Below, piece after piece: positions 1 through 11,322 of a DNA stretch of 64,000 nucleotides; positions within the stretch are counted from its first letter, which is position 1; each line of letters opens with the position of its first letter. The position numbers were made by a program, and so were the translations under genes. The stretch spans positions 33,100,001 through 33,164,000 of the forward strand of contig CM027380.1 in assembly GCA_015680905.1 (NCBI GenBank). The letters run 5' to 3'. The notes beneath the pieces are model-generated. The model saw nothing but the letters and a program-made list of their open reading frames with translations, was not told where the DNA came from and did no database searches. This DNA is from Coptis chinensis. Taxonomy: Eukaryota; Streptophyta; Magnoliopsida; Ranunculales; Ranunculaceae.

Positions 1-610
1 ATCATTTCTCAAATATTTCACTCATATAAGGCTTTAAGGCTATATTCTCACAGGATTTGTAGAATAAGTACTATAGCCTAGATTTCATAAACTTACTGTC
101 AATACAAACATAGATGCTCATACAATATATTTATGGAAAGATGCAATGATTATTACCTGCATATTAACCTAAATTTCTAAAAACTATTCTAATTTAAGAG
201 TTAACGTGAAACTTCTAGATTAATATCTATCATCATGGAGAGAGAAACAATACCAATATTCCTAATTGCATAGTATAAATACTTATTATTTATATTTTTA
301 AATTTTTTATTTTTTTACTAGAAAATAAGTCCATATTAAATATATATATATATATATCCTGATAGGTGCCTTAAATTATGCGTGTTTCTATGCCAAACAA
401 AAACATGTTTTGTCCTCAAAGTATAGAAATAAAAAGCGTAGGAAATACCATAGAAACGCGTGCAAATTTAAAGAACCTGCAAAATAATTTAGAACATACT
501 AATATAGATAATTAAAAACAGACGCAACTCTATATGAGTTCCACCCGTTATAGGGATAACGAAAATTTAATTGTTTGGGACATAAGTAGACACGAACAAA
601 AAGTAAAACT
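1..610 (-). other. 3' untranslated segment of element A
   Basis: This stretch matches the segment of element D that lies upstream of its 3' LTR: positions 1-360 resemble 47430-47793, and 361-610 resemble 57796-58014. Shared landmarks include 'tttcactcatat', 'catcatggaga' and 'tgttttgtcctcaaagtat'. In D these two halves are separated by element E, so this uninterrupted copy shows the pre-insertion state of D. No ORF was found. A short (TA)n run is at 339-357. Confidence 0.6.
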
Positions 611-1638
611 TACCTCATATCCAGCATTTAAGTGTTGTCCTCCTCTTCTATAAAGAATTAAGGTTCCTTGGCATCTTGCCACCCCATGATGATTTGCCAG
701 GCCTCACGTCATTTATCATCTACAATTGCTAACCATTAGAGGATGCCATCCTGCCTGTATAATCAAGTCGCAGAACCAAGATCCATAGGTGTCGCTCGAG
801 ACCAAATCTTCGAAGGACTGCTCCGGAATGATTCTCGGTGATTTCATAGCAAACAAACTCACCACAGAACCCCTAGAAGTGACTGCAGAAGAACCCACAA
901 AAATAGAACTTGCGTTGTGATGAGGTGAAGGCGCGAGCACGCTTTTGATAGCCTATAGAAAGGCGCGGGTGCGCTCTGGCTTGACAAGAATTCTAGTACC
1001 TTGGGGGCGTGCGCGCTCCATGTATTAGAAGTTCTCTGAAGTGAAAGTGAAAGTAAAAATGAGAGTTTTAAAGTTTAGAGGTGTGGTGTTAAGTTGAGAG
1101 TGAACCTTGTATTTATAGAGGACTAGTTTCTAAGTTCCACAAGTTGCCCAAATAGTTAAGGCAACATGATGGAAAAAGAACATTTCTAAATCCAAAATAT
1201 AAACATACCAGATGCATACTCCAAAACCAAACCAATAGCTTTTTAGCTGGAATTAAAATAGCAATCATCTAATCACTACTCCTTGAGGTTGCACCAAACA
1301 ACACTAGCAGGCAATAATATTTTGAAAAAACATGGATATGATGGCATTGCTAATTACACAAGTCCACCCCGGTGGGATTCACGATACAAAACATAGCATA
1401 TGCCGGAATTTAAATCAACTTCAAATTTAAAATAACAAATACAGAATTCAATATTAACTACTGAACTAAACAGTTTGGAATAAAAATCTACTAAAAATAG
1501 GGAAAATAATCTTAACATAACAATAATACAATAAAACTAGCCACAAAACAAGGATGGGCCAGAGTCATCCGTCCTACGCCGACGACGCTCATGCCTCCCA
1601 GATTCATCAGAAGAAGAACCCTCGTGAGGTGGCAAGAG
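611..1638 (-). other. Noncoding interior of element A with GC-rich patch
   Basis: No coding signal was found. Positions 930-1020 form a GC-rich island with alternating cgcg/gcgc motifs. It resembles the GC-rich leaders seen just inside the 5' LTRs of elements A (11620-11680), B (33150-33350) and C (59660-59950). Its occurrence here, near the 3' end of the element, is unexplained. Confidence 0.4.
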
Positions 1639-2600
1639 TCATAGAACTTCTACTTGAAATCTGCGTTGTTGCTCCATAAATGCATTCATGGTTTCCCCAC
1701 GCTCATTATCACGCTGGACGATAATCTCCATGTTAGCGTGGAGATCTTTATGACTATCAGCTAGCAACTGAAAATTGGTATGAAGCTCAACTTGGTTACG
1801 GATAATGTTACCTTGCCTCGTCTGAATCTCCTCATACTGAGTATGGAGAGTTCGCAAGCCACGATGTAGTAAGGAGACACGGGCTATATCCGTAGTAGCC
1901 CTTTCCAAAGCTCCGGCATCAAAATATGACGTGTTGTCCTCATCCGATATTGCCTTCACAGCCAAAACCTCAGGCATATTCCACTCCTTCTGAATACATT
2001 CCTTATAAATCTGTGCATTCTCATGCACCTTCAAATTAATCCTATCAGTCTTCGGAACACAGCCCCATAGCATCATAATCTTAGTAATCAATGTAGGTAA
2101 AGGAGCGGTATATACACCAACAGATCTAATCTCACTTTGCAAAAAGTCAAGGATACAAAACTCGTTCCTCTTCTTCTGAAGGATCCAGAGAACGTGCAGG
2201 CAATTCGTATCGACATCACTCACTTTCGTGGAGCCAATAATATTCCTACCAACCCACTGAGCGACAGCCAACTGGTTCCTTCTCAAAGACGTCTGTCGAA
2301 CCCAATGCGAGCCAGCAATGTATTGGCCTTCCAATACTGTCTCTGTCATCAAAGGACCAATCCCACCAAACTAAGATTCCTGCATAGTGAGTACGAGTGG
2401 CCTTTACTCAATGCCAAGAATCTAAGACAACACAGCTGTATCCAACTCCCTCCTACTACCACTCACCTTCACAAAAACCCGACAACCCTCAGTCTCCCTC
2501 TTCTTATAAAAATTATACACCAAATCGGTGTAATAAAAATCCTCCGTTGAATACCACAAACTACGCCACTTCCTACTAATCATCTTGTTACCATAAAAGG
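1639..2600 (-). pseudogene. Putative plant transposon protein (Transposase_32-like) ORF, broken
   Basis: The main open stretch (2352-1639, 237 codons) has the features I associate with the plant 'putative transposon protein' family: a segment ending LPTLITKIMMLWGCVP, then a Lys/Glu-rich part and a C-terminal coiled coil. The same protein continues upstream in translation to about 2600 (MISRKWRSLWYSTEDFYY) but is cut by a stop near 2370 and another near 2390. It sits downstream of the gag/protease block, where Athila relatives often carry an extra or env-like ORF. Its function is unknown. It is probably non-functional because of the stops. The family assignment is by pattern only. Confidence 0.5.
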
Positions 2601-3599
2601 GTGAGAATTGTTCCCAAGTAAAAACTTGTTCTGGATTTTGAAAATTGGGGTTAATACAAAGAGGGGTTTAGTGAATGAATCACTCAATCGAGATTTGAAT
2701 AGGGTTTGTGTGGAGGTTAGTGCGCGGGCGTGCTTTTGTTGGTCGAGACACGAGGTCGTGCGCATTTAAGCTTTTCTGGGTCGGTTTGTTCTTGAGTTTT
2801 GGTTTGATGGAAGCGTGGAGAAGAAAAACAAAATGCGTGGGGTTTTAAAAGGGCATCACATGTGGGCACGTGACCGCATAGGGTTTAACTTGTTGGGCCT
2901 AAGCCCAAAACAATACAGATAATGCCCATCCTGTCCCATGCCTCGTATATCTTAAAACTGAAATACCCGATTCGTTAACGGTCCAATTTTTACGAATGAG
3001 TTATGAAAATGATAAGCAAAGAGAGTACAATCCAATGATCTAAAAAAAACTCAAATCTCACAGTGGCTGACATATAAGAAAATAGAAAATGCCTCGAAGT
3101 GCGTGAATGACATAACTTATGTGATCAAAAGAAATCTAAATTCATAGATAATATCAATCCAAATCAAAATACGACTAAACGACATAAACAAAATGAATAG
3201 GAATTTCAGCGATCAAGAATGGAAAAACCAATGCCCCACCCCGAAACAAATTTTTGAAAACATGGTTAGAAAATTTGTTTAAACACGTGGGTATTTTAAA
3301 GTCAGATTCCCGAGACTTGCTAGATTACTATTTTTATGGTTTAATATTTTTTATTTTTTATGAATAAGTTTAATATAAGGAAAACAATAAAATAATAAAA
3401 ACATAAATCACTCTATAGAGAAACATGACTCAAAAACCGAAAAAACATGCCAGAGTGGAAAGCGTGATTTACGTTAAATGTGGACATAGGATCTAATACT
3501 TACAGCGACACACTCCAAAGGAGGGCCCGGTTACATTAATGGTGCACTCCCATAATATAAGATTAGAATGGAGTACACCGAAGACTAAAATGAGTCTTT
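2601..3599 (-). other. Noncoding spacer of element A
   Basis: No convincing coding region was found. The segment around 3100-3560 is collinear (reverse complement) with 63500-63900 of element C, including the landmark 'ccccaccccgaaacaaattt' and a short stretch near 3520 with 'cactccaaagga'. It is therefore the untranslated part downstream of the post-protease ORF. 2760-2940 holds GC-richer sequence with 'gcacgtgaccgc' and nothing else recognisable. Confidence 0.45.
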
Positions 3600-4237
3600 T
3601 ATAGTTAGATACTCCAGACTTTATCTAAAATAGGTATTAACATGTAGTTTATTATATATCAACAATCTAAATAGTTGCGGATCTCTCCATAAATAGTTAA
3701 CACGGAATGCATCATCAAACAGAATTAAGCACCAAGATTTCCTATGACGTGGTGTAACAGAATGAGAGTGAATACTAGTAGAGCTAGAACCTAACCTAGT
3801 AGGCAATTTCTCCTTTTTTTTCTCAAACGAAAGGGTGGCCAAGTGAATGATTGTGAGAAACTGGATGGTTGTGGAAGAAATGGTGGATATGGATAAGTTT
3901 TAGAAGTAAGGAATGGAAGAAATGAGAATGTGGGTTTATCACAAAACTCATTGGTGGTGTGCATTGGTATAATCACGCAACTGAAAATGAAAATATCAGG
4001 TGGCTCTTTAGATAGTATTTTCTTACTATAAGAGTTTAGAAAATCATGAAGCATAGGAGAAACAAGAGGGTCATGTGCAAACTCAAGGTTCCTTTGAAAA
4101 GGTGGAAGGTTGGGAATATTGGTGATGGAAGGTGAATGATTGACATTAGGATGTGAGGTGGGTGCATGGATGTTGATAGGGGGGGACACGCGAGGAAACG
4201 TATTTTTGAAATAATCTTGAGCTAAGCTCACGCTCAT
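3600..4237 (-). pseudogene. Post-protease ORF of the pol-less lineage, with conserved hydrophobic tail
   Basis: Two overlapping frames (4237-3791 and 3842-3621) together encode what follows protease in element A. The first part begins LAQDYFKNTFP and contains PPFQRNLEFAHDPLV and MLHDFLN. After a frameshift the tail reads WCLILFDDAFRVNYLWRDPQ and ends in FRLLI. The same two landmarks occur in element C (62655-63440), fragment G (13140-13640) and element H (38043-39445 plus 31620-31745). In element B the protease is instead followed by reverse transcriptase. The function is unknown. The tail is hydrophobic and could be membrane-associated or part of a gag-like structural protein; that is inference only. 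Confidence 0.6.
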
Positions 4238-4273
4238 GCTAACTTCTCCATCGATAGTCGTATCGGGTAAGTG

Positions 4274-4660
4274 TTACATCATTTTGAAAACATTTACCTC
4301 AACAGAAAGATGGCCAAAAGACATGGACATCGAACCATCACGGCATTTGATAAGCGCGATGGCAGTTGCCAAGAAAGGACGCCCTAAAATAATAGGAACA
4401 GAGTTGTTAGCGACTTCTGTGTCGAGGATAACGAAGTCAGCTGGGTAGTAAAAATTTTGAACTTTAACCAGCACGTTTTCAACTATACCCTTAGGATACC
4501 TAATAGAACGATTAGCTAATTGCAACATCATTTTAGTTGGTTGCATCTCTTGTAAACCTATTTGGTTATATAAATAATAAGGAAGTAAGTTAACACTCGC
4601 CCCCAGGTCTAATAGAGCAGTTGTCGTGTGAGTATCCCCTAAGGTGCATTATACAGTAGG
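4274..4660 (-). CDS. Aspartic protease domain of element A (Athila-like)
   Basis: Translation on the minus strand gives the retropepsin active site in LLDLGASVNLLP, followed by the flap and core region with KYPKGIVENVLVKVQ and the second conserved block VPIILGRPFLATA. The domain is open across its whole length and ends with a stop at 4274. It is nearly identical in arrangement to the domains in B (35640-36040) and C (62190-62620). The enzyme would cleave the gag or gag-pol precursor during particle maturation. Here it is linked to a frameshifted gag upstream, so expression is doubtful. The Athila-type D-L-G-A-S active site is visible, and no active-site residue is missing. Confidence 0.75.
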
Positions 4661-6263
4661 ACGACCCTTGTACTTAACGATTCCATTATGGTCAGATAGA
4701 GTGGCAAACTATTCAGTTAAAAAGGCGTCTTTTGGAATGTTTGTTTTCCGCCTAGTAGTGCACAACTCTTTTAGAAACTTAGCATGTTGTGGTAATTTTT
4801 TAATAGCTTCAAGAAAAGGTAGGTTTATCGTTAGATTTTTAAAAACTTCCCTAATCTCATCAAAATTTGTATCTTCATTTAACATGACTAGCCTCTGGGG
4901 AAACGGTGGTTTCTCTCTATATTTAGCATATGGATCAATAGGATGTTTAACCTTAGTCGTTTTCTTTTTAGGTTGTGGTTTAACTGGTACCTATAAAGGA
5001 GTAAGATCTTCAGTTTCTATCTCAGTATCTAGTAATATCTCATTTTCAATGACCACTGGTGGTGTATTAATGGGTGTAGTTATGGTGTTATCAACCACTC
5101 TGCCAAAACAGAGAGTGGTGATGGTATTTAACTCACCTACGTTAAAATTATCATTACTAGAATTATCAGTTACTTCAAAGGCTGTGTTTGGCGCTTTCGG
5201 ATTTGGTATAGCATGACCTGGAAACACACCTTTCTGTTGGACTTTATCTTGGTTTAGCTATTGTATGGATTGTTGTATGGCTAGTAAAATTTGTTGATTA
5301 GTATGCATGTAGGCTTCAAAACGATCCGGTTATGAAGGTGTAGTGGCCACAGGTGGTGTGACAGGAACTATCTCACGTTAATTATTAACGGGTGGGTTGC
5401 GATAGTTGTTATTAACTGAAACGATACCTCTATTATTATTATAATTATTATAATTACATTATCCTTGTCCCTGTCTTGGTGGAGCTTGGTTATAGTTGTT
5501 CGTTGGCCTAACATTTTTATTATTAAACCCTGGAGGTGTAACTTGTTGATTATTTCGCCAACTGAAGTTGGGATGTTGTCTCCAAGGTGCGTTAGGTTTG
5601 CTATTAATGGAACGAACATTGTCCGGTTGTGCGGATGATTGTTCATAGACTAGAGGACAATAGGGAGTCTGGGTGCTTAGGACTCAAGTAGAAATTACAT
5701 GGAATAGAGTTGACGTTCATGACAGGAGTAGGCTTTTGTTGAACAGAAATAACTTCTACCTTTTCTGTGAGAGATTCGATTAAAGGTTTAAGCTCTAGAT
5801 CAGATTTAATCTCAAACATACTGGCAGTCTTAACTGTGGAAGAAGAATTAGTGGAGCGGGGGATGTTATTAGCCCCCCAATTATTTTGACGATTAGATTG
5901 ATCCTCTAAAAACCTATAAGCCTCTGAGGCACCTTTAGTAAGGAAACTACCACTATACCCCCAGTCATTATATCAAGAACCTCTTTATGGTGATATAAAA
6001 TCCCTTTGAAAAAGGAACGAAGTCTTTCGCAAGGTTATGATGGGGAAACTTGTTGAGAAGATCAGTGAAACGATTCCAGGCCTCTGAAAAGGATTCAGGC
6101 GGATTCAGGTGGAAGAAATGAATCTTTTAAAGCATTTCATATGTCTTCAGCGGTGGGTAAAATTGTTCCATGAACAATTGAACGAGTTTGGCCCATGAGT
6201 CCACAAAATTAGGCGTTTGGGCAATTAACCAAGATGCCGATTTATCGGCTAGAGTGAAAGGAA
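4661..6263 (-). pseudogene. gag of element A, 3' part (downstream of the CACTA insertion)
   Basis: Translated in pieces, this stretch matches gag of B and C: the PPNFVDSWAKLVQLF-like capsid part near 6150-6240, the N/Q-rich low-complexity part near 5400-5560, and the linker with an Asn-rich ITTLCFGRVVDNT segment at 5000-5230. Several frameshifts and stops interrupt it. Read upstream on the minus strand it stops exactly at the CACTA insertion at 6263 and resumes at 10976. A zinc-knuckle region expected near 5650-5700 is too damaged to assign with confidence. Confidence 0.65.
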
Positions 6264-6320
6264 CACTATACCAAAACAGGATATCCTTAACGGTTTCTTG
6301 TCGTTACTAAAAATATTTGT

Positions 6321-6428
6321 AACGGTTTTTATACGAAACTGTTTGGGCGTTATTAATGTGTTAATTTATTTACTAACGGTTTTTATGCGTAACTGTTTGG
6401 GCGTTATTAATGTGTTAATTTATTTACT
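6321..6428. repeat. 54-bp tandem duplication in the CACTA-1 subterminal region
   Basis: Two adjacent 54-bp copies (6321-6374 and 6375-6428) start with 'aacggtttttat' and differ at only a few positions. They add copies of the subterminal 'taacgg' motif, which in CACTA elements is the kind of site bound by the element's own DNA-binding protein. Confidence 0.75.
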
Positions 6429-6759
6429 AACAGTTTTTAACCGTTACAAATTATTTATAGTAACGGTTATTTAGCATAATTGAAATTAATTACTAACGGT
6501 TTTTCAACATCAAATGTGTTAATTATTTCTAGAAATAGTAACGGTTTCCCTTAGATTCTAATGGTTATAAAGCGTAAGTTCCTTTAGCTATTAGTAACAG
6601 TTTGTAGAAGTTGGTAACGTTTATCAAGTGTAGAATATGTGTTAATGATTGAAGCATTTACTAATGGTTTTTGCACCCATTGCTAATGCTTTTACTTCCA
6701 TGTAAGTGTTACTCAATGAAGAGATTAGTAACAGTTGCTTGCCGCCTAAACAATTTTGT

Positions 6760-6763
<4 letters not shown>

Positions 6764-6802
<39 letters not shown>
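6764..6802. repeat. Poly-A tract in CACTA-1
   Basis: An uninterrupted run of 39 A residues. No target duplication or SINE body was recognised beside it, so it is listed as a simple repeat. Confidence 0.8.
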
Positions 6803-6805
<3 letters not shown>

Positions 6806-7259
6806 CCCTGCCACACATTTACCTGCATGACATGCCTCCATTTTTTTTTTCAAATAATTCCACAAAAGTTATCAATAAACATAAAACCTCACAAGCACAT
6901 ATGATCAAATACTAATTTTTATTACTACAAATCACAACCAAAGAGTCATACATAATGAGTATGTGGATTTTGACCTGCATTCAGTACTTCATTATCCGTA
7001 GACATAAAGAACTCACAAAACATCCAAAAAATTTATTGATTGACCTGCATTCAATACTTCATTATGGTCAGTTAACAAACCTCATGACAGAATTTGCTGC
7101 AAAGATTGCCGGTAACACCTAGTAACCACGGTAACAATAAGGAATCAACTCCCAACTACATAAGACCAAAATGATAAGAGAATATCAGTTCTAGATCATA
7201 CATTCACACCAAAATGATATTATATTGATATCATATGCAAGAAAACACAAGTGCAAACT

Positions 7260-7620
7260 CACCTTTAACACACCCATGACATTAGCTAAGGAAGACTTCA
7301 TCTCATTCATTTCCCCCTTCAACTCATGTGTAGTCTGTGGAGATCTTGAAGTGCACAAGATACTTACGAATATAACGGAAAAAAAGAAAGAAAGAAAGTA
7401 GTGAAGAAGAATTACTTAAAAGATGAATTTGACGGCATTGAATTGTCAATGCTAGCAAGATAGTCCTGAGAAAAAAAATGGCATTAGTTTAGCAAACCAG
7501 CAACAATAAAACTTATACCACTACTTCAATGAAAAGAAGATACGTACAACAGTACTGGCCATGGCATTTTGCTGATCCCAATTGTCATTAGTATGGTTGT
7601 CTACTTTAAATTATGTAAAG
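7260..7620 (-). pseudogene. Possible further exons of the CACTA-1 chimeric gene
   Basis: Three short open blocks on the minus strand are bounded by plausible splice sites: about 7575-7550 (DNWDQQNAMASTV), about 7465-7425 (DYLASIDNSMPSNS), and about 7355-7262 (SPQTTHELKGEMNEMKSSLA, followed by a GTGAGT donor). They lie downstream of the HD-Zip IV exons in the same direction. I do not recognise them. The last one is a short amphipathic helix and could be a remnant of the element's own protein. They are reported as possible exons only. Confidence 0.3.
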
Positions 7621-7769
7621 TCACCTGTCATAAACACCGTATCTCCATTGACATGAGTACAAAGTAATACTAAAGTCAATGAAAAGGAAATAGGAATTGA
7701 GAAAAAAGAATCTTTTACTATCACAATATAGAAAAGTAAAACTAGTATCGTTGAGGTTAACATGCCCAC

Positions 7770-8903
7770 CTCCTGGAAATGCTTAGCGTAGAAGTTCATG
7801 TTGAGATCCACCGAAGGTAATAGCAGAGGAGATGGTGGTCCTAATACATGTATTGGTCTACAGCTATATCGTGAAGCAATGGTAGAAAGATGCTCTAACT
7901 GTATCTCAAAATTCAAAACTAGATAAATTATCTTTTTAGTTTGACATATATTAAAGACTGAAACTAAACCTTCCGTACTAAAGTATATGGTGCAATATAA
8001 GAACTAACAAAGGTTTATAAGAACAAAACCAAAGTTGCCTCTTGCAATTGCATACTTGCATTGGGTATTGCCAATAGCATAATACATGATAAAGGTTTAT
8101 CTCTTCGTGGATAAATCTTTGCCATGCTTGGATTACTTCAAACAAGATAAGTGCAGCAAGAGCATTACGATTTTGCAACTACACAACTTAATCTGCTACA
8201 TAATTAGCCATATGTGCAACTCACGAGAAGTTATAATATATAAGACTAACATGCACTTACCATTCATTGTCACTTGAATCGCCCAGCTAGCAATATATAT
8301 ATAAGAAGAAATATTGAGCAAAGGAATAAATAATACCTCTTCTTTGAGTCTGACATTTTCAATCTGAAGATGTTGTTCATCGAATGACATTTCTCCTAGA
8401 ATTGCTGGCCGGACCTCCACAGTTAGGACAAGATATGCTCCTTAACGCAGCTTGTAGCCTGAAACCCTCATTTTTTAGGTTCTCATATTCGGCTCTGAGT
8501 ATCACATAATCGCTTTTGTCTTGTTGTGCCTAAACATACAACATAACAAGATAGAATGCTGTGAAATTTAAAATAGAAGCGAAGCTTATGTTGTGTTATC
8601 GCATTAAGTAAGGTTAAATTGGAAGAAGCACAAGAATTGGTCATTAATGAGTATTAACCAAATAGTTGAGCCAAGTTAATGAGCTTCTTCTTAATTCATA
8701 TCCATCCACAAGTTTATTTTTACTACGCATGGATACCATTGTTACTTGGAAATCATGCATAATAAAGAAAGTAGAAATAAAAGCTAAGAACACCCACCTT
8801 CATCTGAGTTCGCCGATTTTGGAAACATAACTTAACTTGACTAGGTTTAAGTCCAAGTTCTTGGCTGAGTTTCATATGTTGTTTGTCATTTGGGTGTGGA
8901 CAT
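7770..8903 (-). pseudogene. Captured HD-Zip class IV homeodomain-leucine zipper gene fragment (three exons)
   Basis: Three consecutive exons with introns are recognisable on the minus strand. Exon 1 (8903-8798) gives the C-terminal part of a homeodomain, [10 protein letters not shown]... with [13 protein letters not shown], and ends at a GTGGGT donor. Exon 2 (8529-8337) gives the zipper-loop-zipper, with CPNCGGP and GEMSFDEQHLQIENVRLKEE. Exon 3 (7898-7770) gives LSTIASRYSCRPIHVLG and LPSVDLN. This is the order in class IV proteins of the GLABRA2/HDG type, which are epidermal transcription factors. A frameshift separates CPNCGGP from the following block. The START domain and N-terminal homeodomain half are absent. 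Retained introns point to DNA-level capture. Confidence 0.85.
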
Positions 8904-10400
8904 TACTTGAACAAACTAATTAACACCACAACTAACAACCCATTAATAAGAACAAAACCAGCAATGAACGAACTTACAGAGACTAAGCAATAAGTGATTT
9001 CGAAGTGGTAAGAAAAGGTTAAAGAAAAAATACCTTCAACGAGTCACTACAAACATAATGCTTCCCCATAACCATTTTCCCCCACTCAAGTTGAGCACCC
9101 CAAATATTCAATTTCAAAGACATTCAAACTACCAAGTTCTTATCGATCAAGACTGCTGCAAACAAGTGGAATCTTGAACATAATGGGTTTGAGTAACTTC
9201 GAGATGTGAGAATTTTGCTACCAAAGGAGGCTACTACCATTAACTACTACCACCAATACTAATTGCCAAATCAGAAAGAGTACCAGCATCAAACAAAAGG
9301 AGGGAAATATTGTTGCTAATGTTAACCATCATGCTAGCCCTCCAATGAGCATACACCTGTCCACACCAAAGAATTGGGTGAAACATATATTCAAACACTT
9401 CAACGCCAACTCAATGAACTCTAAACCATACTCAATTGTATCCTTCATTCAAAATTCAGGTAGTACGTGAACCAAATTACTTGCATCAGAGACATCAATA
9501 TAAGACTTTTTTGTGGGAGGCAATAGCTCAATTCTGATTCTCAGAAAAACAACATGAAATAAGCTAAGGAGCAGGTTCTATATAAATAGCCAAAAAAGTG
9601 AACAGAAAAAAAAATCATAGACGTCCACCATAGACTTTAGTAGCATGACAGCTTAAGTTTCGTAAACATAGTTGCTATCGCTATTCCTAAAGTGCAAAGA
9701 GAGACAACAACAATTTCATCTACTCACAATTGGATCTTTATACAACCTATCTCAACTTAACACTCACAAATGCAAGTTCTCTAAGGCAGCATAATTACTT
9801 GTTACCTCCACAGTCCACACTTTTCAATAATAGTTCCAAATCAGCACAATGAACAAGGAGGTAACTCATTGTAACTAGATTAAAAATTCAGAAAACAATA
9901 ATTACTTGAGACTTATATTATTAGATTTAAAAACTAGATACACCAAATAAAATGCAAAACTAAGCACCAGTAAACATGAAAATTTTAAACTTATCGCAAT
10001 TCAAAACTAAAATTGCATCCAATCAAGAGTTTATTACTGATATATATGGAATGTACGTGGCTCTACAACCCACCACCAAATGTATGAGTCTCACTCGTAT
10101 TTGACACAAGCACTTTAAATTTACACTCAATACTAGTATTAGTAGTAGTAGTAGAAGAGTAAAAATAAACCAACAAACTGAAATAGAGAACTAACAACAC
10201 TGAAAAACAATTATTTTTTATGCCTGATTCTTATGCAAAAGTAAAAATCATAAGCCCTTAAATCATCCCCTTTGTAGACAAAAACAATCAGACTACAAGA
10301 TAGTAGTTTCGCTCGAAGAACACGCACAAACGAAAAATAAAAATTGTACCTTTTGCATCAATTCAAACCGAACTTGGACTGAAACAAACCGAGCAAATCC
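8904..10400. other. CACTA-1 interior without assignable gene
   Basis: AT-rich sequence with short open blocks on the minus strand (for example near 9200-9350, reading HWRASMMVNISNNISLLLFD). It could be a further captured exon, but I cannot assign it to a family. No transposase motif was found. Confidence 0.3.
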
Positions 10401-10417
10401 CTAGATCATAATGGATT

Positions 10418-10419
<2 letters not shown>

Positions 10420-10479
<60 letters not shown>

Positions 10480-10690
10480 AATTAGTGCTACTGAAGAATT
10501 ACCAAACCCTATGTAATTGAAAGGAAGAGGAAAGGGAAGGCGTACTTACAAGCGGAGGCAGCAAACAACTCAAGAATGAAACAGATTTGAAAGAGATTGA
10601 AAGAAATTTGAGAGATTTAGTTGCGAGAGATCAAAACAGATTTGTGAGAGAGAATCGATTAAAGATAGTTTTTTTTCCATAGTTAGAGTG
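10420..10690 (-). other. (AG)n microsatellite and probable 5' leader exon of the CACTA-1 chimeric gene
   Basis: A GA dinucleotide array occupies about 10421-10475. Just to its right, on the minus strand, the sequence from about 10680 down to 10552 is purine-rich and ends in GCCTCCGCTT followed by GTAAGTACGCC, a consensus splice donor. This looks like a noncoding first exon feeding the HD-Zip IV exons further left. A comparable leader exon occurs near the left end of CACTA-2. Confidence 0.4.
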
Positions 10691-10975
10691 TGTGAATACA
10701 TGAAACTTCAAGAGTGCACGAGTTTTTAGTATACTTAATTCCCAAATTTCTAATTTTTTTTTGTGTTTTTTTTAATGTTCACGGTTTGACAACGCATATG
10801 TTTCGTAAGAAAATTCCAAAAAAGCGTTAGAAATTAATTCAATTTTAATGGAAAATCATTGTAACAGTTCCTCATAATTGCTAATGGTATTAAAGTGAGA
10901 GGAACTCTCTTACGCTTAAAAACTGTTACTAATGAAAAAAAACGAACGTTACTAATTCCTTGTTTTGGTGTAGTT

Positions 10976-11322
10976 GAAACACCCTTAATTTAATCTATTC
11001 CGAACCTACGATAAGATGATGAAATGTGGTAAGAACTTGTTTGATCCTATGCATATGATGATAAGGCTTCTCATGGTCTAACCCATGAGAAACTGGTAAC
11101 AACTAAAATAAATTCGGGGGAATTCGAAAAACCCTACTGGGTCTGCAAGAACGATGAATGACTTAGGGCTATCATTCAGGGCTTTGTAAAAGTCAGAAAT
11201 AGGAGTCTCTGCCTCTTCAGCCATTGATGCAGGTGTAGTGTGTGGTATTCTAGATAGGCGTGTGCGTTGTCGTTTACGATAGATCACGTTAGACAGTTTT
11301 TCCTACCAGACCTTAATCTCAT
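10976..11322 (-). pseudogene. gag of element A, 5' part
   Basis: A minus-strand ATG at 11322 starts the typical MRLRSGRK N-terminus, then a frameshift leads into the conserved block SDFYKALNDSPKSFIVLADP seen in B (33740-33800) and C (60340-60400). The reading continues to 10976, where CACTA-1 begins. The GAA at 10976-10978 is the right copy of the 3-bp duplication. Removing the transposon and one GAA rejoins the gag coding sequence seamlessly with 6260 and below. Confidence 0.7.

Larger units (their letters stand above)
6264..10975 (-). mobile_element. CACTA-1: non-autonomous CACTA transposon carrying an HD-Zip IV fragment
   Basis: The left end reads CACTATACCAAAACAGGA. The right end, reverse-complemented, reads AACTACACCAAAACAAGGA. 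The flanking trinucleotide GAA (6261-6263 and 10976-10978) is the 3-bp target duplication expected of CACTA elements, and its removal restores the gag sequence of element A. Subterminal regions are packed with 'taacggttttt' and 'cgttactaa' motifs on both sides, as is usual for this superfamily. No TNP2-type transposase was found in the 4.7 kb. The interior carries plant gene exons on the minus strand. The last base of the right end differs from the canonical TAGTG (it reads TAGTT), so the element may be immobile. Confidence 0.85.

Noticed and set aside
6671-6904. Small Lys-rich protein
   Set aside because: The lysine stretch is the translation of a 39-bp poly-A run inside CACTA-1; there is no similarity or context for a gene.
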